64,000 nt of DNA from DASUCS01 sp041166745 (GTDB lineage Bacteria; Actinomycetota; Acidimicrobiia; Acidimicrobiales; JACDCH01): NCBI GenBank assembly GCA_041166745.1, contig JBEEGH010000003.1, positions 62,001 to 126,000 of the forward strand, read 5' to 3'. The position numbers and the translations under genes are program-made. The notes under the pieces are model-generated. The model did not search any database. It was given only the letters and a program-made list of their open reading frames with translations, and was not told the DNA's origin. Positions 1 to 8,534 of the stretch are shown piece after piece (positions within the stretch are counted from its first letter, which is position 1; each line of letters starts with the position of its first letter).

Positions 1-1
1 T

Positions 2-121
2 GGTGAAGCCGACAGCGCGCTCTACGAAGCGAAACGAGCGGGCCGCGACCGCGTGCACATGCACGAAGCGGTCCCGACTCCGCCTCGCCCCGACCTGCAG
101 CTCGTTCCTCGCGCCGGCTAG
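2..121 (+). CDS. C-terminal end of a GGDEF (diguanylate cyclase) protein, partial
   Basis: Only the last 39 codons lie in the window, ending at TAG 119-121. The translation contains ADSALYEAKRAGRDRV, the characteristic last helix of GGDEF domains, followed by a short Pro-rich tail. The upstream catalytic part is outside the window, so neither activity nor domain partners can be judged. It would be one of several c-di-GMP proteins here (PilZ at 36.8 kb, EAL proteins at 19 and 43 kb). The motif makes the family call fairly firm despite the short length. Confidence 0.75.
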   Translation, partial: GEADSALYEAKRAGRDRVHMHEAVPTPPRPDLQLVPRAG

Positions 122-125
122 CGCC

Positions 126-923
126 TCACGGCAGGAAGCCGAGCTGAGCGACGATCGCCCTTCCGAGGGCTTCGTCGCCATTGATCACCACATCGTCCGG
201 TACGTCGGACCGACCTCCGACGAGCGCAGCGAAGGTCGCGGGCGGAATCACGAGTGCGACGGTCACCTCGTCGGGCTCGCGCTCCGACACGGTGGCTCGG
301 CCGTCGACGACCTCGATCACCGAACGATGACAGTCGCCGACCTCGAACGCGACGGTGGCCCCATCCGGCGCACCCGCCCGCTTGCCCACGATGATCGGCA
401 GGAAGCCCGCGAAGAAGCCAACTGCCTCCTCGGCCGCAGGGCCTTGGGTGTTTCCCGGGCGGCCGAGGGCCCGGCGCATGTCCTGCTCGTGCGCCCACGT
501 GTCCATCGCCCGCAGACGCAACATGTCAGCGACCGTGCCTGGTCCCGCAGGCGTGACGATCTCTCGCTCGAGATCGTCGGTGGTCAATGCCTGTAGTTGC
601 GCGAGACGCGCCGCCGTCACCTCGCGGAACTCGTTGAGCACCTTCGATCCGGGCATGCTTCGCCGGTAGTCGACGCCGACTTCGTTGCTCTCGCCCATCG
701 CGTTCTTCGTGTGTGACACGTCGACAGGGGAGTGCTCCGGAGCGGGTCGTCCGAGCGCGCGGGCTTCATAGTCGATGAGGTGCGCCAGGTTGTCCTGCAC
801 GCTCCAGCCCGGGCAGCCGGTCGGTTGCGCCCATTCGTCGTCTGACAGCGTTGAGCACAGCGAGTCGATCGAACGCCACGTCGTCTCTAGGTTGTCGATC
901 GACGGAGAAACGGCTTTGCCCAT
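126..923 (-). CDS. Maleylpyruvate isomerase family / DinB-fold mycothiol-dependent enzyme
   Basis: This 265-residue protein has the features of the actinobacterial TIGR03083/MDMPI family: an N-terminal four-helix DinB-like half with GCPGWSVQDNLAHLID and, near residues 140-150, WAHEQDMRRALGRPG, which supplies the second set of metal-ligand His/Glu residues. A C-terminal sterol-carrier-like alpha/beta half follows (VALVIPPATFAALVGGR). Family members use mycothiol as a cofactor, but most have no known substrate, so maleylpyruvate isomerisation is not implied. It is divergent from the PEP-mutase-family gene at 944, with about 20 bases between the starts. ATG 921-923 is the natural start. Confidence 0.85.
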   Translation of the reverse strand: MGKAVSPSIDNLETTWRSIDSLCSTLSDDEWAQPTGCPGWSVQDNLAHLIDYEARALGRPAPEHSPVDVSHTKNAMGESNEVGVDYRRSMPGSKVLNEFREVTAARLAQLQALTTDDLEREIVTPAGPGTVADMLRLRAMDTWAHEQDMRRALGRPGNTQGPAAEEAVGFFAGFLPIIVGKRAGAPDGATVAFEVGDCHRSVIEVVDGRATVSEREPDEVTVALVIPPATFAALVGGRSDVPDDVVINGDEALGRAIVAQLGFLP

Positions 924-943
924 GGAGGAACAGTAGATAGGAC

Positions 944-1720
944 GTGGCGATGAATTTCGACTCGAGTGTGCTTGCGAAGCAGGCCCAGGCCTTGCGGGCG
1001 TTGCATCACGACGCCGCGCCGCTCATCCTCCCCAATGCGTGGGACGTTCCGAGCGCTCGGTCCGTCGAAGCCGCGGGCTTTCCGGCGGTGGCCACGACGA
1101 GTGCCGGGATCGCCGCCGCGCTCGGCTATGCCGATGGCGAGACGATTCCGGCGAACGAGATGTTCTCGGCCATCGGGCGCATCGCGTCGGCCGTCGCAGT
1201 TCCGGTCACGGCCGACGTCGAATCCGGCTACGGCCTGTCGGCCACCTGGCTCGTCGAGCGGCTTCTCTCGGCCGGAGCAGTCGGCCTGAACCTCGAGGAC
1301 ACGGACCACCGGAGTGACCGGCCACTCGTGGCGACAGAGGTGCACGCAGCGCGCATTGCGGAGGTGAAGGCGGCCGCCCGCTCCGCTGGTGTCGACGTCG
1401 TTGTGAACGCGCGCGTCGACGTTTACGCCCGCCAGTTGGAACCTGCTCTCGAGTTGGCGCTCGAGCGCGGGACGGCGTACGTCGAAGCGGGCGCGGACTG
1501 CGTCTTTCCGATCTTGGTGCGCGAGGAAGACCACATTGCAGCGCTGGTCGCCACCGTCGGCACGATCAACGTGTATTGGCGCAAGGGCTGGCCCTCGATC
1601 ACACGACTCGCCGACCTCGGCGTGCGACGAATCTCCTTCGGCTCCGGGATCCACCGTGCGGCCGTGAATCACGTCGACGAACTCGTCCAACGCATCAAGG
1701 GCGGAACCTACGAGGGCTGA
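944..1720 (+). CDS. Isocitrate lyase / phosphoenolpyruvate mutase family protein
   Basis: A 258-residue TIM-barrel protein of the ICL/PEPM superfamily. It shows LPNAWDVPSARSVEAAGF near the N terminus, VTADVESGYG for the metal-binding loop and GLNLEDTDH for the following strand. The KKCGH loop of true isocitrate lyases is absent, which fits the short PEP-mutase/2-methylisocitrate-lyase-like group that cleaves C-C or P-C bonds of oxaloacetate-like substrates. The exact substrate cannot be read from sequence. GTG 944 (with GGAGGAA about 14 bases upstream) and ATG 950 are both possible starts. Confidence 0.85.
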   Translation: MAMNFDSSVLAKQAQALRALHHDAAPLILPNAWDVPSARSVEAAGFPAVATTSAGIAAALGYADGETIPANEMFSAIGRIASAVAVPVTADVESGYGLSATWLVERLLSAGAVGLNLEDTDHRSDRPLVATEVHAARIAEVKAAARSAGVDVVVNARVDVYARQLEPALELALERGTAYVEAGADCVFPILVREEDHIAALVATVGTINVYWRKGWPSITRLADLGVRRISFGSGIHRAAVNHVDELVQRIKGGTYEG

Positions 1721-1736
1721 GCCGGCGCAGTCTGCA

Positions 1737-3122
1737 TCAGGCAGGCGCGTCGACATAGGTCCAGTCCGGCTGCTTCCGGTAGTACGCCTCGTCGTAGACG
1801 ACGCTCGATCCTTCGAGGTCGACGATCCTCGGTAGCGGGAGCACGCGCGGCCGCGGACAGACCCCGTCCTCGATGTGTTCGGCGAACTCGTCTGGAAAGG
1901 CGAGCAGGACGCTCTCGACGATGTCTCGTTCCTGCACCGCGAGGTAGCACCGGTTGCCGTCCGTCACCCGTCGCAGCCAGCCATGGATGGCGGCAACGGT
2001 CGTGTTCTCGCCAGCACCGCCCTCGATCTCCGTCAGTCGATCGGTGATCTCACCCGAGCCGAGTTTGCACGGCGGACACTGCCCGCACGACTCGACGTAG
2101 AGGAACCGCGAAAACATGCGGGCGACTTCGACCATGCAAGCGCTGTCGTCGTAGACGATGAAGCCCGCCGCTCCCATCCCGCTGCCGATTGCCTGGAAGC
2201 CCTCGTAGCTGACGGGGATCTCGAGTTGGTCTCTGGTCACGACCCGGTTCGCCACGCCCGAGAACACCGCCTTCACCTGGCGTCCGGGTGCGACGCCGCC
2301 GCCGACATGTTCGATGACGGCACTGAGCGGTGTCCCGAGTTCGATCTCCTCGACCGAGGGCGCGATGACGTCGCCGACGACCGTGCACACCTGCGTGCCC
2401 GGTGATTGCGCGGTCCCCATCGAGCGAAACCACTCCGCGCCCCGCGCCAGGATGTGCGGCACGTTCGACAACGTCTCGACGTTGTTCACCAACGTGGGGT
2501 TCGCGTCGTCCATCGATCCGCCTGGCGTTCCCGCCTCCCATCCCGACTCGGGAACCGATGCGAACAATCCGACCTCGAACGGCGGCAGTAGCCGCGGCAG
2601 CGGCGGCCGGCCCTCGATGACTTCGAGTAGGGCCTTCTCTTCGCCGAACAAGTACTCCTCAGGCCCGCCTACGACCTGCACGGCGCAGTCGCGACAGATG
2701 CCCGCATCTTGCAGCTCGCGGATCGCGCGCGTGAGCGCGTCGATCTCCTCGCGGAAGCTCGCCTTGCACGCGATGTATGCGTCGACTGCGTCGACCGCGT
2801 AGGCCGCGACGATCAGGCCCTCGACGAGCTGGTAGGGGTTACGACGCAGCAGCGTCCGATCCTTGAATGTTCCGGGCTCGCCTTCCGCGCCATTACACAC
2901 GACGTAGTGCCGGCCGCCGCTTTGATTCGCGATCGTCGCCCACTTCCGTCCGGTCGGGAATCCTGCGCCGCCGCGGCCGCGCAGGCCCGACTGACGGATC
3001 TCCTCGATCGTCGCTTCCCGGCCGATCGAGACGGCGCGCTCGATGCCGCGCGAACCCCCACATTGTTCGATGTACTGCTCGACGGACGTGATCGGTTCGG
3101 CTGGCAGGAGAAAGGTCGTCAC
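1737..3122 (-). CDS. NuoF-like NADH dehydrogenase flavoprotein (stand-alone)
   Basis: This 461-residue protein matches the 51-kDa/NuoF module: RGRGGAGFPTGRKW at about 48-61 (FMN/NADH loop), GAEGEPGTFKDR near 78-89, an SLBB-like middle region, and the C-terminal 4Fe-4S ligands in CGQCPPCK plus a fourth Cys in GNRCYL. It would pass electrons from NADH through FMN to an Fe-S cluster. No NuoE, NuoG or membrane subunit gene lies nearby, so it is not part of a complex I operon; a ferredoxin or dehydrogenase partner is possible. It is third in an operon behind a LuxR protein and a DUF5709-like protein, with a 4-base gap. Confidence 0.85.
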   Translation of the reverse strand: MTTFLLPAEPITSVEQYIEQCGGSRGIERAVSIGREATIEEIRQSGLRGRGGAGFPTGRKWATIANQSGGRHYVVCNGAEGEPGTFKDRTLLRRNPYQLVEGLIVAAYAVDAVDAYIACKASFREEIDALTRAIRELQDAGICRDCAVQVVGGPEEYLFGEEKALLEVIEGRPPLPRLLPPFEVGLFASVPESGWEAGTPGGSMDDANPTLVNNVETLSNVPHILARGAEWFRSMGTAQSPGTQVCTVVGDVIAPSVEEIELGTPLSAVIEHVGGGVAPGRQVKAVFSGVANRVVTRDQLEIPVSYEGFQAIGSGMGAAGFIVYDDSACMVEVARMFSRFLYVESCGQCPPCKLGSGEITDRLTEIEGGAGENTTVAAIHGWLRRVTDGNRCYLAVQERDIVESVLLAFPDEFAEHIEDGVCPRPRVLPLPRIVDLEGSSVVYDEAYYRKQPDWTYVDAPA

Positions 3123-3126
3123 TGGG

Positions 3127-3435
3127 TCAGCGAGGTCTGCGGCTGTCGTCGATCACGTGGATGGCGGCTTCCTCCGCGGGGAGCGGCGCTTCCAGTTCGG
3201 CGGCGAAGTCGCGTTCCGTCTCGTCGACCTCGAACCACTCGTCGTCCAGCGGTCGAATCCGGTCGGGTTGTTCGCGCCGCACGAACTCCTCGAGAGGTTC
3301 TGGCACCCGTTCCTCGCCCGGTGTCGTGCCGTAGTCGTCGACCACGAACGGCCGCTCAGGAGGAAACTCGCGCGCACCGGCCAGCTCGTCATCGTCGAGT
3401 GCCTCGGCTTCGTCTTGCGGATCATCGATGCCCAT
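3127..3435 (-). CDS. Small acidic DUF5709-like protein
   Basis: A 102-residue, very acidic protein with no Cys, signal or membrane segment. The segment FPPERPFVVDDYGTTPGEE followed by LEEFVRREQPD resembles the actinobacterial DUF5709 family (pattern PPERP-x-VDD-x-GTT ... EEPD), whose function is unknown. It lies 18 bases after the LuxR-type gene and 4 bases before the NuoF-like gene on the same strand, so the three are probably co-transcribed. Being charged and probably disordered, it could be an interaction or stress protein, but that is inference. Confidence 0.65.
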   Translation of the reverse strand: MGIDDPQDEAEALDDDELAGAREFPPERPFVVDDYGTTPGEERVPEPLEEFVRREQPDRIRPLDDEWFEVDETERDFAAELEAPLPAEEAAIHVIDDSRRPR

Positions 3436-3453
3436 GCGAACTCCGTTCCTCGG

Positions 3454-3747
3454 CTAGGACGACTCGAACTCCAGCACGCGTCGTGTCATCGCGACTCGTG
3501 AATGCACGTTGAACTTGCGGAAGATCTGGCGGAGGTGGAAGTCGATCGTGTGACGTGAGAGGAACATGCGCTGACCGACCTGCGCGTTCGTCAACCCCTC
3601 GGCGACCTGCAGCGCCACTTGCCGCTCGGTGTCCGTCAAGCTCTGCCAGCCTTCGACCGGCCGGTTCCGGCGGGGATGACGCGCGACCGCGCCGATCGAG
3701 GTGCCCTGAGTGTTCGGCGTGACCGCTTGAAGCATTTCAAGGCTCAT
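3454..3747 (-). CDS. LuxR-type HTH-only transcriptional regulator
   Basis: This 97-residue protein consists of a LuxR/GerE helix-turn-helix (LTDTERQVALQVAEGLTNAQ ... LSRHTIDFHLRQIFRKFNV) and a short N-terminal extension, with no receiver or sensor domain. Such single-domain regulators are usually constitutive binders or are controlled by expression level. As the first gene of a three-gene operon with the DUF5709-like and NuoF-like genes, it could regulate that operon. About 257 bases without a convincing gene separate it from the divergent MEDS gene. Confidence 0.85.
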   Translation of the reverse strand: MSLEMLQAVTPNTQGTSIGAVARHPRRNRPVEGWQSLTDTERQVALQVAEGLTNAQVGQRMFLSRHTIDFHLRQIFRKFNVHSRVAMTRRVLEFESS

Positions 3748-4004
3748 CGGATGCCCCTCTCCGGGTTCGCCTGCACACCATCACCCTGACGGACCAGGGC
3801 CGCCGGTTTCCACGTCCCCGAGGTCAGATCACCGGCACCGAAACCGGGCGCGGTGCGTGTGGTGGCCTACCACGATCGAAGGCTGCTCGACGCGGGGGAC
3901 GGATTCTGTGGCTCGAATTCGACCTTTGGGACTATCTCGGGACAATCCGTCTCACTACTGTCACGGGGGGCGAACGTAGTGGCGGGAGGACTGGAGAGCG
4001 CGCC
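3748..4004. other. Divergent intergenic region, LuxR-type gene / MEDS gene
   Basis: This 257-base gap separates the start of the LuxR-type operon (minus strand) from the MEDS-PucR operon (plus strand) and must hold both promoters. I see no clear -35/-10 pair, riboswitch or hairpin. GGGAGGACTGG at about 3981-3991 is purine-rich but 14 or more bases from the ATG at 4005. Confidence 0.4.
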
Positions 4005-4622
4005 ATGGCCGGAACCACCTCCCGCAGCCTGGGGCTGTCAGGGGTAAGCGTCGAGCCAGGCGATCACGTCTGCGCGTTTTACGTGGGCCAGCAGGAGCGC
4101 GACGACGTGCTGCTGCCCTACGTCCGAGACGGACTGCACGCCGGCGACAAGTGCCTCGGCATCGTCGACTCGAACGACCCGGCCTCCTTGATCAACGACC
4201 TCGGCAACGGCATCGACGTGCACGCGTGTGTCGAGTCGCACCAACTGGAGTTGTGGAAGTCGACCGACTCGTACCTCCGTGACGGCAAGTTCACGATCGA
4301 TCGCATGGTCGAGTTCTGGGAAGAAACCGTCGGGCCGGCCGTCCGCACCGACGGTTTCGACTTCGTGCGCGTGTTCGGCGAGATGACGTGGTCGTTGCGC
4401 GACATGCCGGGTGTCGAATATCTCACTGACTACGAATCCGAAGTGAACCGCTTCGCGCCGAAGTACCCGCAGGTGATCGTCTGCCTGTACGACCTTCGCG
4501 AGTTCGGCGGCGGACTGCTCATGGAGCTGCTCAAGACACACCCGAAGGTGTTGCTCGGCGGACTCGTCCTCGAGAATCCGCACTACCTGTCACCCGACGA
4601 GTACCTCTCTGCCAAATCGTGA
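4005..4622 (+). CDS. MEDS-domain sensor protein
   Basis: A 205-residue protein that is essentially one MEDS domain (the methanogen/methylotroph DcmR sensory domain): GDHVCAFYVGQQERDDVLLPYVRDGL at the N terminus, an internal region with KFTIDRMVEFWEETV, and VRVFGEMTW near the middle. In DcmR the domain senses a small ligand such as dichloromethane; in actinobacteria it is often linked to anti-sigma or regulatory proteins. There is no output domain, so it probably acts through the next gene, whose GTG start overlaps its stop (GTGA at 4619-4622). Confidence 0.8.
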   Translation: MAGTTSRSLGLSGVSVEPGDHVCAFYVGQQERDDVLLPYVRDGLHAGDKCLGIVDSNDPASLINDLGNGIDVHACVESHQLELWKSTDSYLRDGKFTIDRMVEFWEETVGPAVRTDGFDFVRVFGEMTWSLRDMPGVEYLTDYESEVNRFAPKYPQVIVCLYDLREFGGGLLMELLKTHPKVLLGGLVLENPHYLSPDEYLSAKS

Positions 4623-6322
4623 GCATCACCCCGTCGCCGGAACGTCGGGATGGGGACGTCGCGCTTCGCGATCAGTTGTCGAGTTTGCAGGGTCTGCTCG
4701 TGCTGTCGATGGTCATGACCGACAGCACCGACGAGCAGCACATCGTCCATCTGGCGGCTACCACCGTGGGTTCGCTCGCGGACGTTCGGATGTGTGGCGT
4801 CCACCTGCTGGACGGAGGCTGGCGGGATGCAACGGGCCCGTGCGAACGGACGGAGATCCGCGCCGACGTAGAGGCGCAGTTCGTCGTGCTCGACAGTACG
4901 GGAGGGCTGCTGGCGATCCAGGGCGAAGGTTGGGGATGGGCCTATCCACTTCGGAGCCCGCAGGGTCATTTCGGCTCGCTGATCGTCAGCGCGGACGCCG
5001 AGCCCGAGTCGCACGCGCAGTTCTTGCTGCGGGTGCTCGCACAACAGACCGGCATTGCGCTGGCAAATGCGCGGCTCCACGGGCGCGAACGCTCGAGCGC
5101 GGCAGAGCTGCGCGCCGCGAACGCCGCGCTGGAGCAGACGGTGTTCGCCCTCGAACGCAGCACGGCCATTCACGACCGCCTGACGCAAGTGGCCCTTGCC
5201 GGTGAGGGTGCGCAGGGCCTCGCTCAGGCCGTCCACGAGCTGACCGGCCATGCGATCGCGGTCGAGGATCGCTATGGCAACCTCCTCGCCTGGGCCGGCC
5301 CACACCAACCCAGCTCGTATCCGAAGCAGTCGTCGGCCGATCGCGACGCCTTTCTCGGGCGTGCTCGCGCCGAGGGAGCGTTGATCGCTGACGATGGCCG
5401 CCTGTATGCGATCGCCACCGCAGGAGTCGAAGTGCTCGGTGTCTTGGTGCTCATGGAGACAGAAGGGCCGGCGCCGTCCCATGACCGGGTCGCGTTGGAG
5501 CACGGCGCCACCGTGCTGGCCATGGAGTTGGCCCGACTGCACAGCCTCGCCGAGAGCGAGTTGCGCCTCGGAGGAGACCTCGTCGAACAACTGCTGGCGG
5601 GCGCGCTCGACGACACGGCCGCGCACACGCGGGCACGCGCGCTCGGCTACGACCTGGAACGTCCGCATCGCGTCGTTGCCATTGGATCCGTCGACGCGAC
5701 GGCAGACCACGATGACTTCTTTCACGCCGTACGACGCGCCGCGCGCGACGCCGGCGTCGGATCGTTGCTCGCCGCGGGACCCGGAGCTGTCGTCGTGCTG
5801 TCCGATGCCGACCAGGATTGGAACAAGTTCCGCGGGGCGATCGACGGCGAGGCGGCGGCCGGTGCGTGCCGCATCGGTGTTGGCGGTCTCTGTTCGCGGC
5901 CGGCCGAATATCCGCGATCATTCGAAGAAGCGCGGCTGGCGTTGCGCATGCAGGAAGCCATCGGCTCGGATGCCACGGCCACCACGTACGAGGAGCTGGG
6001 CGTCTACCAGATGCTCGCCGACGTGGCCCACGCCGAAGGCGTGGAGCGGTTCGCGCTCCACTGGCTCGGACCGTTGCTGGAGTACGACGATCGCCGCAAC
6101 GCCGAGCTGGTCGAGAGCCTCAGCCTCTACCTCGAATGCGGACGAAGCCTCGACGCCGCCGCCAAGGCCCTGTCAGTGCACCGCAGCACACTGAAGTACC
6201 GCCTGCAACGGATCGGCGAGATCTCTGGCCACGATCTCAGCGACCCCGACACGAGCTTCAATCTGCAGTTGGCGATTCGGGCCTGGCACACGCTGACCGC
6301 ACTGCGCTCCGCGAGCCGCTGA
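4619..6322 (+). CDS. GAF-domain PucR/CdaR-family transcriptional regulator
   Basis: A 567-residue regulator. It has a GAF-like N-terminal sensor at about 20-160 (SLADVRMCGVHLLDGGW ... QTGIALANARLHGRER), a predicted coiled linker at about 160-190, a second sensor-like region, a GGDEF-like CdaR region, and a C-terminal PucR-type HTH (LYLECGRSLDAAAKALSVHR then STLKYRLQRIGEISG). PucR/CdaR proteins activate catabolic or polysaccharide genes in response to a metabolite. It is translationally coupled to the MEDS gene by a 4-base overlap, which suggests that the MEDS protein modulates it. No obvious target gene is adjacent. Confidence 0.85.
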   Translation: MSITPSPERRDGDVALRDQLSSLQGLLVLSMVMTDSTDEQHIVHLAATTVGSLADVRMCGVHLLDGGWRDATGPCERTEIRADVEAQFVVLDSTGGLLAIQGEGWGWAYPLRSPQGHFGSLIVSADAEPESHAQFLLRVLAQQTGIALANARLHGRERSSAAELRAANAALEQTVFALERSTAIHDRLTQVALAGEGAQGLAQAVHELTGHAIAVEDRYGNLLAWAGPHQPSSYPKQSSADRDAFLGRARAEGALIADDGRLYAIATAGVEVLGVLVLMETEGPAPSHDRVALEHGATVLAMELARLHSLAESELRLGGDLVEQLLAGALDDTAAHTRARALGYDLERPHRVVAIGSVDATADHDDFFHAVRRAARDAGVGSLLAAGPGAVVVLSDADQDWNKFRGAIDGEAAAGACRIGVGGLCSRPAEYPRSFEEARLALRMQEAIGSDATATTYEELGVYQMLADVAHAEGVERFALHWLGPLLEYDDRRNAELVESLSLYLECGRSLDAAAKALSVHRSTLKYRLQRIGEISGHDLSDPDTSFNLQLAIRAWHTLTALRSASR

Positions 6323-6395
6323 CCGCCAACCGGTCACTGCTGAACCACGCGTTCACGTGATGCCGCGCCCCGCAGTGCGGCGCGACCGTGACCGC

Positions 6396-6596
6396 ATGGC
6401 TGATTGGACCGTTTCCGCAATCGTGACTGCCCTCGAGCAGCACCGCGCGGTAACGGCCAGTCTGCTCGACCGGCTCGACTCGCTCGTCGAGCGCAGCGGC
6501 TCGGCGGCCCAGCACCTCGTTGGCCCCTTCAGCAGCCTGCTGCGCGAGGAGGACCAAGCACTCGAGCCGCTCGTGGACCAGCTCGCGCGTCACTGA
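6396..6596 (+). CDS. Small hypothetical protein upstream of dnaK
   Basis: A 66-residue ORF starting MADWTVSAIVTALEQHRAV, predicted mostly helical, with an acidic C-terminal half (LLREEDQALEPLVDQLARH). It ends 25 bases before the dnaK ATG and has the codon usage of its neighbours. I do not recognise a family; the pattern of hydrophobic positions hints at a small helical bundle. An in-frame GTG at 6357 would add 13 residues. It could be a short first gene of the chaperone operon or a non-coding leader with a chance ORF. Confidence 0.45.
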   Translation: MADWTVSAIVTALEQHRAVTASLLDRLDSLVERSGSAAQHLVGPFSSLLREEDQALEPLVDQLARH

Positions 6597-6621
6597 ACCG
6601 CTCACAACCTGGGAGGCAACC

Positions 6622-8508
6622 ATGGCCAAGGCAGTTGGAATCGACCTCGGGACGACGAACTCGGTCATCGCCGCCGTCGAGGGCGGACAGCCGACGGTCA
6701 TACCGAACGCCGAAGGATCACGGACCACACCATCGGTGGTCGCGTTCACCGAAAACGGGGAACGACTCGTCGGGCAGGTGGCCCGCCGGCAGGCGATCCT
6801 GAATCCCAAGGGCACGATCTATTCCGCCAAGCGCTTCATCGGCCGCAAGTTCGAAGAGGTCGAGAGCGAAGTGAAGGCGGTCTCCTTCGACGTCGTGCCC
6901 GGACCGAACGGCGAGGCCCGCATCAACGTGCGGGACAAGTTGCACGCCCCCGAGGAGATCTCGGCCTTGGTGCTGCGCAAGCTCACCGAGGACGCGGCGA
7001 AGTTCCTCGGCGAGAAGGTCACCGAGGCGGTGATCACCGTTCCCGCGTACTTCAACGACGCGCAACGCCAAGCGACGAAGGACGCCGGAAAGATCGCCGG
7101 CCTCGAAGTGCTGCGCATCATCAACGAGCCCACCGCCGCCGCGTTGGCCTACGGGCTGGACAAGAAGTCCAACGAAACCGTGCTGGTCTTCGACCTCGGC
7201 GGCGGCACGTTCGACGTCAGCATCCTCGACGTCGGCGACGGCGTCGTGGAAGTGCGCGCCACCTCCGGCGACACACACCTCGGCGGCGATGACTTCGATC
7301 TGCGCATCGTCGACTATCTGGCCGGCGAGTTCCAACGCGAGAACGGCATCGATCTCCGAAACGATCCGCAAGCGCTGCAGCGGCTGTTCGAAGCGGCGGA
7401 GAAGGCGAAGATCGAGCTGTCGTCGGTGACGCAGACGCAGGTCAACCTTCCGTTCATCACCGCGGATGCCAACGGCCCGAAGCACCTCGTGGTCACGATC
7501 ATGCGGTCGAACTTCGATGAGCTCACCGCGGACCTCGTCGAGCGCACGCTTGGTCCGGTGCAGCAGGCGATGGCCGACGCGAAGGTCACCGCCGACGACA
7601 TCGACGAAGTGATCCTCGTCGGTGGCTCGACCCGCATCCCGGCCGTGCAGGCCCTCGTTCGGCGCCTGACTGGCGGCAAGGACCCCAACATGACGGTCAA
7701 TCCGGACGAGGTCGTGGCCATGGGCGCGGCGATCCAGGCCGGCATCATCAAGGGCGAGGTCAAGGACGTGCTGCTCCTCGACGTCACGCCCCTCTCGCTG
7801 GGTGTCGAGACGATGGGCGGCTTGATGACGAAGGTCATCGAGCGCAACACCACCATCCCGGCGCGCCGGACCGAGGTGTTCAGCACCGCGGAGGACAACC
7901 AGTCCGCCGTCGACATCGTCGTGCTGCAAGGCGAGCGCGAACGCGCCGCCGACAACCGCGTGCTCGGCCACTTCAAGCTCGAGGGCATCCGGCCCGCGCC
8001 TCGCGGTGTGCCCCAGGTCGAAGTCACCTTCGAGATCGACGCCAACGGCATCCTCCACGTATCCGCCAAGGACAAGGACACCGGCGCCGAGCAGAGCATC
8101 ACGATCAGCGACACCACCAACCTCGACAAGGCCGAGGTCGAGCGGATGATCGCCGACGCCGAACGCAATCGGGCCGACGACGCCCGCCTGCGACAGGAGG
8201 TCGACGCTCGCAACGAGCTCGACGCCGCCGCCTATCAGGTCGAGCATCGCCTCGCGGAGTTGGGCGAGAACGCGCCGGCGCATGAGCGGGCGCGGGCCGA
8301 GATGCTCGTGACAGACGCCCGCGAGGCCGTGAAGGAGCAAGCGCCGCTCGACCGGGTACGCGCCCTCACGACCGAGCTCCAGCAGGTGTTCCACGGCCTC
8401 GGTGCGGCGGCCAGCAGCGTGTCGGGCGGCCAGCCGCAAGGCAGCGAACCAGCCGGTCCGGCCGCTGGCGACGACGACGTCATCGACGCCGACTTCACCG
8501 TCAGCTGA
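6622..8508 (+). CDS. dnaK: Chaperone protein DnaK (Hsp70)
   Basis: A complete 628-residue Hsp70. The start ATG at 6622 follows GGGAGG by a good spacing and gives MAKAVGIDLGTTNSV, the family N terminus with phosphate loop 1. Further signatures are VITVPAYFNDAQRQATKDAG, INEPTAAALAYGLDK, VFDLGGGTFDVSIL and ILVGGSTRIPAVQ. The substrate-binding domain begins at about residue 380 (DVTPLSLGVETMGG). The tail ends DDDVIDADFTVS, as in actinobacterial DnaK. It is followed by grpE, a CbpA-type dnaJ, cbpM and clpB, so this is a heat-shock operon. No HAIR or CIRCE operator is visible upstream. Confidence 0.97.
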   Translation: MAKAVGIDLGTTNSVIAAVEGGQPTVIPNAEGSRTTPSVVAFTENGERLVGQVARRQAILNPKGTIYSAKRFIGRKFEEVESEVKAVSFDVVPGPNGEARINVRDKLHAPEEISALVLRKLTEDAAKFLGEKVTEAVITVPAYFNDAQRQATKDAGKIAGLEVLRIINEPTAAALAYGLDKKSNETVLVFDLGGGTFDVSILDVGDGVVEVRATSGDTHLGGDDFDLRIVDYLAGEFQRENGIDLRNDPQALQRLFEAAEKAKIELSSVTQTQVNLPFITADANGPKHLVVTIMRSNFDELTADLVERTLGPVQQAMADAKVTADDIDEVILVGGSTRIPAVQALVRRLTGGKDPNMTVNPDEVVAMGAAIQAGIIKGEVKDVLLLDVTPLSLGVETMGGLMTKVIERNTTIPARRTEVFSTAEDNQSAVDIVVLQGERERAADNRVLGHFKLEGIRPAPRGVPQVEVTFEIDANGILHVSAKDKDTGAEQSITISDTTNLDKAEVERMIADAERNRADDARLRQEVDARNELDAAAYQVEHRLAELGENAPAHERARAEMLVTDAREAVKEQAPLDRVRALTTELQQVFHGLGAAASSVSGGQPQGSEPAGPAAGDDDVIDADFTVS

Positions 8509-8534
8509 ACAACGACAACGGGGGGCCAACCGTG

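Noticed and set aside
3853..4047. 64-codon frame in the LuxR/MEDS intergenic region
   Set aside because: It overlaps the MEDS start, has no ribosome-binding site and no conserved pattern.
6323..6621. HAIR (HspR) or CIRCE (HrcA) operator upstream of dnaK
   Set aside because: No sequence matching CTTGAGT-N7-ACTCAAG or TTAGCACTC-N9-GAGTGCTAA is present; GC-rich inverted stretches here leave no proper loop.
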